Of a stretch of 23,102 nucleotides of DNA, positions 17,735-23,102 are shown in pieces. Each line of letters begins with the position of its first letter. The stretch's first letter is position 1. Under the pieces are notes generated by a model that ran no database searches, was not told where the DNA came from, and saw nothing but the letters and a program-made list of their open reading frames with translations. The translations under genes were made by a program, and so were the position numbers. The stretch is from NCBI GenBank assembly GCA_032718475.1, contig JAUCBJ010004393.1, positions 1 through 23,102 of the forward strand, in the 5' to 3' direction. This stretch comes from Nemertoderma westbladi (taxonomy: Eukaryota > Xenacoelomorpha > Nemertodermatida > Nemertodermatidae).

Positions 17735-18120
17735 AAACAGGATTGCTAAACGGACCATTATTGGATGTTGGCAACCAACCGGATGTTGAAGAGGGAAAAG
17801 CCACCGCCAAGTTGGAAAAAGTCCTGAAGAACGTGTTGGGAAATCGAAAGATCACTTCAGCAACTTCATTGGGCAGCCACCAAACATCGAGGTCAGCCCT
17901 ACAAAGAAAATATATGACGAGACGCTACCTATAGAAACAGGGGACTTCACACCTGCCGAACTCCAAAGAAGCATTAAAAGCATGTCCAATAATAAAGCGA
18001 GTGGATTAGATGAAATCCCAGCGGAGGTATGGAAAACAGGAGTGCTAAAGAGACCATTATTGGATGTTTGCAACCGGATGATGAAAGGGGAAAAGCCACC
18101 ACCAATTTTGACTAAAGGTC
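17735..18120 (+). pseudogene. LINE relic, N-terminal part of RT (left half, split by insertion)
   Basis: From about 17850 the frame reads FSNFIGQPPNIEVSP, ETGDFTPAELQRSIKSMSNN, KASGLDEIPAEVWKTG, PLLDVCNRMMKGEKPP and ends TKG at the insertion point 18120. This is the finger region of a non-LTR RT, just before the PKKGD motif that resumes at 21226. The first 80 bp (17735-17813) duplicate 18034-18112: both have AAAACAGGA.TGCTAAA, ACCATTATTGGATGTT and GGAAAAGCCACC. The 5' part of the element, including its endonuclease, is missing. Confidence 0.82.
18111..18120. repeat. Left target-site duplication ACTAAAGGTC
   Basis: It is identical to 21210-21219. It lies next to the (TAG)n 3' end of the inserted minus-strand LINE. 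Confidence 0.88.
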
Positions 18121-18161
18121 TACTACTACTAGGATCGGCATGCTGCATTGCAGCTGCATTT

Positions 18162-20363
18162 TTAAGAATGCTGTGCCGGCTTGTCAACAAAATTGCACCG
18201 CCACAATTCCCTATCACCCATGACATTTGCTAGATCATCCGCATCTTTAAGGCCAGTGTCCTTTAAGATGCGTCTCAAGAAAGTCATGGGCTGTCCACCA
18301 TGCTTATTCACTCCATGAGGCTGCCAAAGTACAAGATTATGCACTGGCTGGTCCTCACGGCGAAAGCAATGTCCTGCAAAGCGGAGGCGATTTTGTTCTA
18401 GTGTCAAGCTTGGGGGAACCAATGAGACACCTCCAATGTTATATAGTGTCTGGTTGGAGATGTGTGCATTGTACTTGACACAATGAACCCGGCGTAGCAT
18501 TCTTGTGAATGTGCCATCCAGAGATTTGGTGTCCTCAGCAGTTAGAGCCCAGCATGGACTCCCGTAGAGGAGTACTGGAACTACTGCTGCTCTAAATAAT
18601 CGGACCTTAAGTTTCCGATTAATTCTCGGTGACTTCCAAATCCTGGAAAGCCTATTCAAGGCTGCCCATGCCTTTCCCTTACGTATTCGAAGGTCCTCAC
18701 CTGACTTCCGGATCCATGATCCCAGGTAACAGAAGTCGTCCACATGCTCAAGCATACCATCCTTTGAGCTTATGCTCATCCGATCAGAGACTTGCTGAGG
18801 ACTTTCAAAGTTAACGGTCAGAATTTTGGTCTTTCTGGAGTTAATAAAAAGACCAACACTAGAAGCAGCATGTTCTAATGAGCTGAGGAGCCGTTGGGCT
18901 CCCTCTAATGATTCTGAGAGTACTCCTAAGTCATCAGCAAAGTCTAGATCAGTTAGGTACTTGGCAGGATTTCCTCGACTTCTGGAGCCAGTAGGTGGAG
19001 TTATCATCACCCCATCATCATTATGATGATCTAAGGACATGCGTAGAACATAGTCAACCACAATAATGAACAAGAATGGTGCAAGTGTGTCTCCTTGGAG
19101 GACGCCCCATAACACTTCAAATGGTTCTGTGTCACCGTCAACAGTAGACACAAATGTTGTCGAACCATCGTATACTGATCTGATTGCTGCAATAATTTCA
19201 TCAGGAATCCCATATAATGAAAGTATGCTGAACATACGTGAGCGAGAGACTGAATCAAAGGCCTTGAAGAAGTCAACAAAGATAACAGCCAGATGCCTGT
19301 CTTTCTTTTTTGATAATTCTTCAATTATCCTTCTAAGTGCCAAAATGGGCTCCATGGTCCCACGACCTTTACGGAACCCATTCTGATTTCCACGGAGCAG
19401 TCTCTCAATGGGATCCCTGATGCGATTTAATAGAATCCTATTGTATAGCTTTGCAGCAATCGAGATCAAGGAGATTCCCCGAAAAGAACCATAGAGTGTT
19501 AGGTTGCCCTTCTTGGGAACTGGCACCAACTTATTTGTTTTCATTTCTTGTGGGACTCTTGTTGTTCGGTACATGTCTACTATGATGGGATAGATGAGCT
19601 TTAAACACTCAGGTATTTTAAAGACCTCAGGGGGAACACCATCTACTCCACTGGCACGATTGGTCTTAATGCTCTTTGCAGCAGCCTTCACTTCTGCAAA
19701 GGAGATATCGCCAATGGGAATATCTGGGAGTACAGACTCAGACACTTTTACTTCTATAAAGTTATCAGGCAATACCCTGTCATTATTGAGGAGCTTTTCA
19801 AAGTGGGCTTTCCAACCATTGAGGCGATCGGCTGGTGATTCAGCCTTAACCTTGGTGGTTGGTTGGCTTTTCCGCCCAGTAAGCAGATTGATTGATTTCC
19901 ATGCCTGGGATGATTGCCTGCTGTCGTCAGCATCATTGATGGCATCAACCTGTTGGTTTATTAGCTCCTGTAGATTAACAGAGTACTGCCTGTTCAGGGA
20001 CCTAGATGCAGCCTTAACTGCATTCTTGGCCGCTGTAGTCTGTTTGAGTCGGGACTCTTTCTGCGCCTTATGAAGGTCATTTCGGCACTTCTGAATTTTG
20101 TTGTCAGTCCAGGGGGCCCTTTTCCTGTTTCGAGGGTATACAGGAACTGTTTCTGCAGCTGCTAACTTAACTGCTTCTGTAAAGGCAGTATAGCCCTCAC
20201 AGTGATCTGCCGCCTCAGAGGCAAGAGCCTCATACCTGTTGCTCAGCTGTAGTGTGAAGCTGGATCTCACACTTGGCTGTTGCAACAGAGAGGACCAGTC
20301 ATGCCGCGGCAAGGCAGATTTCGTTGTTCTGCTAGCACGCAGACTAAGTCTTACCTTGGCCAC
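18162..20363 (-). CDS. Non-LTR reverse transcriptase (ORF2 C-terminal part)
   Basis: The frame has 733 codons without a stop; the M at 20363 is internal, because the frame continues upstream through SSDHRLIV (end of the endonuclease domain). Residue positions from that M: linker with basic region PRNRKRAPWTDNKI (about 77-90), RT finger with ASGVDGVPPEVF (about 235), VPVPKKGN and FRGISLISIAAKLYNRILL (about 280-310), QNGFRKGRGTMEPILAL (about 325-345), catalytic palm FVDFFKAFDS (about 360), GVLQGDTLAPFLF (about 415), FADD box in LDFADDLGVL (about 474), NSRKTKIL, DDFCYLGSWI (about 540), then a thumb and C-terminal GHCFRR domain. The protein copies its RNA at the nicked target by target-primed reverse transcription (family knowledge). 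All three catalytic aspartates are present. FRGISL replaces the more usual YRGISL. Confidence 0.9.
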   Translation of the reverse strand: MAKVRLSLRASRTTKSALPRHDWSSLLQQPSVRSSFTLQLSNRYEALASEAADHCEGYTAFTEAVKLAAAETVPVYPRNRKRAPWTDNKIQKCRNDLHKAQKESRLKQTTAAKNAVKAASRSLNRQYSVNLQELINQQVDAINDADDSRQSSQAWKSINLLTGRKSQPTTKVKAESPADRLNGWKAHFEKLLNNDRVLPDNFIEVKVSESVLPDIPIGDISFAEVKAAAKSIKTNRASGVDGVPPEVFKIPECLKLIYPIIVDMYRTTRVPQEMKTNKLVPVPKKGNLTLYGSFRGISLISIAAKLYNRILLNRIRDPIERLLRGNQNGFRKGRGTMEPILALRRIIEELSKKKDRHLAVIFVDFFKAFDSVSRSRMFSILSLYGIPDEIIAAIRSVYDGSTTFVSTVDGDTEPFEVLWGVLQGDTLAPFLFIIVVDYVLRMSLDHHNDDGVMITPPTGSRSRGNPAKYLTDLDFADDLGVLSESLEGAQRLLSSLEHAASSVGLFINSRKTKILTVNFESPQQVSDRMSISSKDGMLEHVDDFCYLGSWIRKSGEDLRIRKGKAWAALNRLSRIWKSPRINRKLKVRLFRAAVVPVLLYGSPCWALTAEDTKSLDGTFTRMLRRVHCVKYNAHISNQTLYNIGGVSLVPPSLTLEQNRLRFAGHCFRREDQPVHNLVLWQPHGVNKHGGQPMTFLRRILKDTGLKDADDLANVMGDRELWRCNFVDKPAQHS

Positions 20364-20455
20364 AATAAGGCGGTGATCACTGGAGAAGGGTCGAAGTGTA
20401 AATGCATTACAGTCTTGTATAGAGCTCCTGTATTTCCTACGAAACAGAATATGGT

Positions 20456-21207
20456 CTATCTGGGACTTGTGACCACTGGGTCCACTATGAGTCCTAGCTT
20501 TCCAGTTCGCTTCTTGAACTGGGTTCCAGCCGAAAACAATCCATTTCCAGAGATAAAATCCTGAAGATGGACAGAATTTCGGTTAACACTATTGCTATAG
20601 ACCCAGGGCGATGTAGGTGATTGATGCAGACTTGCATTAAAGTCTCCCAGGAATGTTAAGAATGCATGCTGATCCACTCCATCAGTAGCTGCTTGTAGAT
20701 TGTGGTAGAAATTTTCCACCTCCTCTACAGGGGCAACACTAGTTGGAGAGTAGCACACAATCAGAACCACCTTAGGAAACTTCTTAGCCAGTCTTCCAGA
20801 ACATGAGAAGTGGCAACGGATGATGCGGTTAGAGATTTGGTCTATTTTGTCCAATGCTGCATGTGCAGTTGGATTCATCAATAGACCAATTCCACCATTG
20901 CCACTATCATCTGCTGACGCGAGGGCGAGTCGCCAACCGCCCCCCATGTCCTTAATCAGAACCTCATCACTCTGTCCAGTCTGCATTCGGTGCTCTTGAA
21001 CACCCACTGCGCTAAGAGAAAGCTTATCTGCCAAGACAGTCAGCTCACCTTGTCGCATTGGGGACCCGAGTGTTAGGGTGTTTACTGAGGCTAGTCTAGT
21101 GACTTGCCTCAGATTCACCAATGGCTTTGTTGGTCGGGGTGGAACATGAGAGTAGCCTCCAACTCCAGAATCCCTCTCCCCATCACAATCTGGCCTCCCT
21201 GGTCTCT
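20456..21207 (-). CDS. APE-type endonuclease domain (ORF2 N-terminal part, frameshifted from RT)
   Basis: The frame is open from the element's 5' edge (about 21207) and ends at TAG 20456-20458. Motifs of the apurinic-endonuclease-like LINE domain run in order: RLASVNTLTL, VGVQEHRM (metal-binding E), GNGGIGLLMNP, VLIVCYSPTS and TFLGDFNASL (GDFNA). After the last match here (TQFKKRTGKL), the family's next motifs, SQIDHILFRRKYRSS and SSDHRLIV (SDH catalytic region), are in the next frame and join the RT frame, so one frameshift lies around 20489-20497. The domain nicks target DNA to prime reverse transcription. The start is undefined: only TTG and GTG precede the conserved region (around 21121) and no ATG is upstream, which suggests 5' truncation. 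Confidence 0.85.
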
Positions 21208-21209
21208 CA

Positions 21210-21219
21210 ACTAAAGGTC
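21210..21219. repeat. Right target-site duplication ACTAAAGGTC
   Basis: Second copy of the 10-bp duplication. The host LINE frame resumes here as TKGQLKPLPKKGD. Confidence 0.88.
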
Positions 21220-22340
21220 AACTAAAGCCTCTCCCCAAGAAAGGAGACCGCGGCATACCAACAAACTATCGTGGGATCTGTCTGCTTGTGGTAGCTGCCA
21301 AAATATACAACAAAATGATTATATATAGAATTAGACCTCACATAAAGAAACTCCTGCGTAAGAGCCAAAACGGATTTCGACCAAATAGATCAACAATAGC
21401 TCAGATACTTGCGCTACAGAGACTGATTGAGGGAATTAAGTGAAAGAATCTCCCAGTTGTCCTGCCTTTTGTGGACTTCAAGAAAGCATTCGACTCAATC
21501 AATAGAGGTAAAATGCTGGAAATCCTAAGAGCTTATGGAATACCAGAGGTAATTGTGGCTGGCATTGGATTATTATATTGTGACATATAAGCTCAGGTAC
21601 TCTCACCAGATGGTGAAACTGAGTTTTTCTCAATGCAAGGCGACACATTGGCGCCATTACTATTCGTAATTGTATTGGATTACGATGAGGACGGCCGTGA
21701 AGATCTGGGATTCACACTACAAGAACGCAGATTTCGTAGATATTCAGTAATATCTTCCTCTCCGAATTTGCGGATGACATCGCCCTGCTCTCTAATAGCA
21801 GATGCACAGTTTCTAGTGATTAAAGTGGAGAGGGCTGCTAATGAGGTTGGATTGCATATAAATGCTACCAAGACCGAATTCATGACTTTTAATGTTAATG
21901 AAAACTTGACGACAATCGATAATAATCAACTAAGTAGGTTGACGGCTTCCACTACCTTGGATCATGGATAGAGAGTAGCAAAAATGACATTGAACAAAGA
22001 ATTGATTGTTGCTAGACAAGACTACAAAGGGCAGCCCTAAACATTAGCATGATACAACGATCTTTATGGTGTACATTACCACCTGTATTAACCACTCTCC
22101 TTGAACGCAGATTAAGATTCAGTGGGCACTGTTGGAGAAGTAAAGACGAGCTCATACCAGATCTACTTTTCTGGCAACCAACACATGGAAAGCGTAACAG
22201 ATAGCTATAACAAATAGACCAGCTTGAAAGGGATATTGAACTTGAGAGAAACGAAATTGCGACAACTATGGAGAATCGGGATGCCTGGAAGGATCTCATT
22301 TCCACTGTACGAGTTTGTTCGACCTAGTTGTAGTAGTAAT
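21210..22340 (+). pseudogene. LINE relic, RT palm to C-terminus and (TAG)n tail (right half)
   Basis: It continues the relic at 17735-18120: PLPKKGDRGIPTNYRGICLL, QNGFRPNRSTIAQILAL, FVDFKKAFDSINRGKMLEIL, LRAYGIPEVIVAGI, then MQGDTLAPLLFVIVLDY (21633), FADDIALLS (about 21767) and GLHINATKTEFMTFN. Frames change several times and stops occur (21440, 21588). After HYLGSWIESSKND (about 21950) the reading jumps to TRLQRAALNIS (about 22020). The roughly 55 residues expected between these motifs are missing, so there is an internal deletion. The end RLRFSGHCWRSKDE, DQLERDIELERNEIATTMEN and STVR precede TAGTTGTAGTAGTAA. It is related to, but distinct from, the inserted LINE. Confidence 0.85.
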
Positions 22341-22481
22341 GCAAAAACAATGATGCAGTGCACGATAAATTAGATCAATTATAAAGAAGGGGAAGATGTA
22401 ATGGATAAAAAAATTGGGTCTGTGGCTAGATGGACTATAAATCGATTGTGGTTTGTTAATCTATTTTTCTTCTTACACAGA

Positions 22482-22530
22482 TCCGATGTAGCAGAAGTCT
22501 TCCACCTGACCAACCAGGCCTTTTGATTTT
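22482..22530 (-). pseudogene. Tiny LINE fragment around the FCYIGS motif
   Basis: The reverse complement reads GLVGQVEDFCYIGS, equivalent to HVDDFCYLGSWI of the RT thumb in the element at 18.72 kb. On the plus strand the border reads TTTTTCTTCTTACACAG, which looks like a splice acceptor but coincides with the fragment edge. Confidence 0.45.
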
Positions 22531-22819
22531 GGTTTTACAAATTAGTGACACTTTTACAATTCACTATAGTCTAGGTGGTAACGTACACCTACATGGCTCG
22601 CCCCGATAAATCATTAAAAATCGAGCCACGCTGAAGTACCTAGTTAAAATCTACATAACGGTCGCTTGTTTCGTTCCTAATTATCTAGTAACTGCAGTTT
22701 CACACGCATGTTTCAATAGCTCTAGGCTATGCATGCTTATCTGTCTGTCTAAGTGGTATTATTATTATGTGTTGGCTAGCTATTAGTATTCTGTAGGGTG
22801 ATCCATTCTTTTCCTACAG
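22531..22819. other. Unassigned stretch
   Basis: No gene or repeat recognised. Confidence 0.5.
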
Positions 22820-23046
22820 GGAGGGACTCCTATCTAGGCTTCCTGTAAGTACCAATTACCGTTGCCATGTATTCCATGGCTTTTTCCACTGGAATGATCA
22901 TAAAGTCGCGTGATTTACTTTTCCATTGCATTGCAGGTGCAGTGTCACTAGTAGAGGCTGAGAGCTTCTCCGTATTTATACAAGGCACCCCCACAGTAAT
23001 AGTTGCGTTCTTGAAGCAGCCAGTAACACGATTCAACCATGCCTAG
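22820..23046 (+). CDS. Candidate host exon(s) at the window edge
   Basis: Acceptor-like TTCTTTTCCTACAG ends at 22819 and donor-like CCTGTAAGT follows at 22842-22850. A second acceptor, TTACTTTTCCATTGCATTGCAG, ends at 22936, giving an intron of about 90 bp. From 22939 the plus frame is open: AVSLVEAESFSVFIQGTPTV, then IVAFLKQPVTRFNHA, then TAG at 23044-23046. A donor-like GTAAGC follows directly. Joining at the best donor puts a TAG in frame in the first exon; using AA|GTACC instead keeps it open. The opposite strand also has an open frame over 22860-23042 (TGCFKNATITVGVPCINTEK), so the strand is uncertain. No family was recognised. Confidence 0.28.
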
Positions 23047-23102
23047 GTAAGCATTACGTGACGTAACCACCATACCCAGGGAGGCATACCCTCCCTACCC
23101 AG

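Larger units (their letters stand above)
18121..21209 (-). mobile_element. Nearly complete non-LTR retrotransposon (APE endonuclease plus RT), inserted in another LINE
   Basis: This 3089-bp element is bounded by a 10-bp duplication of ACTAAAGGTC. It is oriented right to left. The 5' end at 21209 falls inside an open frame with no ATG, so it is probably slightly 5'-truncated. The APE-like domain follows, then RT, a C-terminal domain with FAGHCFRREDQ, a stop at 18162, a short 3' UTR with a palindromic GCAGCTGCAATGCAGCATGC, and a (TAG)n tail at 18121-18131. The element damages the host LINE's frame only by the insertion itself. One frameshift near 20.49 kb is its only clear lesion, so it is the youngest feature in the window. 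The clade is RTE-like in general layout but unassigned. Confidence 0.88.

Noticed and set aside
18629-20073. Plus-strand open frames inside the LINE (for example 19594-20073, 159 codons)
   Set aside because: They are antisense shadows of the RT frame, which has all expected catalytic motifs.
22482-22530. Host exon after TTTTTCTTCTTACACAG
   Set aside because: The following bases are explained as antisense LINE sequence (FCYIGS motif).

Overview
The window looks like a non-coding, transposon-dense stretch of an AT-rich animal nuclear genome. The non-LTR reverse transcriptase (RT) lineages, a Ty3/gypsy-type pol remnant, tRNA-derived SINE-like repeats, MITE-like inverted repeats and an AT-rich minisatellite all point to a metazoan, most likely a marine invertebrate. 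The phylum cannot be fixed from the sequence. I see no bacterial-style operon and no host gene that I can name. The only host-exon candidates are weak: one near 6.35 kb and one or two at the right edge, 22.8-23.05 kb.

Layout. 1-1430 (-) is a broken Ty3/gypsy pol (RNase H to integrase zinc-binding region). 1436-1905 (+) is the broken C-terminus of a CR1/L2-like LINE. 2.2-5.6 kb is AT-rich non-coding DNA with a strong hairpin (3198-3246), a tRNA-like 73-mer inside inverted repeats (4049-4248) and a 24-bp tandem repeat (5621-5692). 5.8-7.4 kb holds a small LINE 3' end and a SINE candidate. 7.4-9.9 kb is mostly unassigned, with a MITE-like inverted repeat, a G21 tract and a hAT-like terminus. 9.9-10.8 kb has a SINE fragment and a CR1/L2-like LINE 3' end. 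10.95-13.3 kb has a CTCTCGATATTTTT-type minisatellite with an inverted second block, plus three copies of a 120-bp repeat (two direct, one inverted). 13.3-13.8 kb is a truncated LINE, and 14.08-14.81 kb is a divergent inverted-repeat cluster. 15.2-16.3 kb (-) is the C-terminus of a LINE that I read as the restriction-like-endonuclease type. 16.3-17.5 kb contains SINE, MITE-like and LINE remnants.

The best-preserved object is at 17.7-22.3 kb. A plus-strand LINE relic (17735-18120 plus 21210-22340) is split by a later, nearly intact minus-strand LINE (18121-21209). A 10-bp direct repeat, ACTAAAGGTC, lies at both junctions as a target-site duplication, and the relic's reading frame resumes exactly after it. 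The inserted element encodes an APE-type endonuclease and an RT with an FADD catalytic box; one frameshift separates them. Both LINE families end in a (TAG)n tail, and two more truncated 3' ends of the same two families lie at 5.8 and 13.3 kb.

The genes do not form a pathway. The window records successive retrotransposon insertions, with non-autonomous repeats nested among them.
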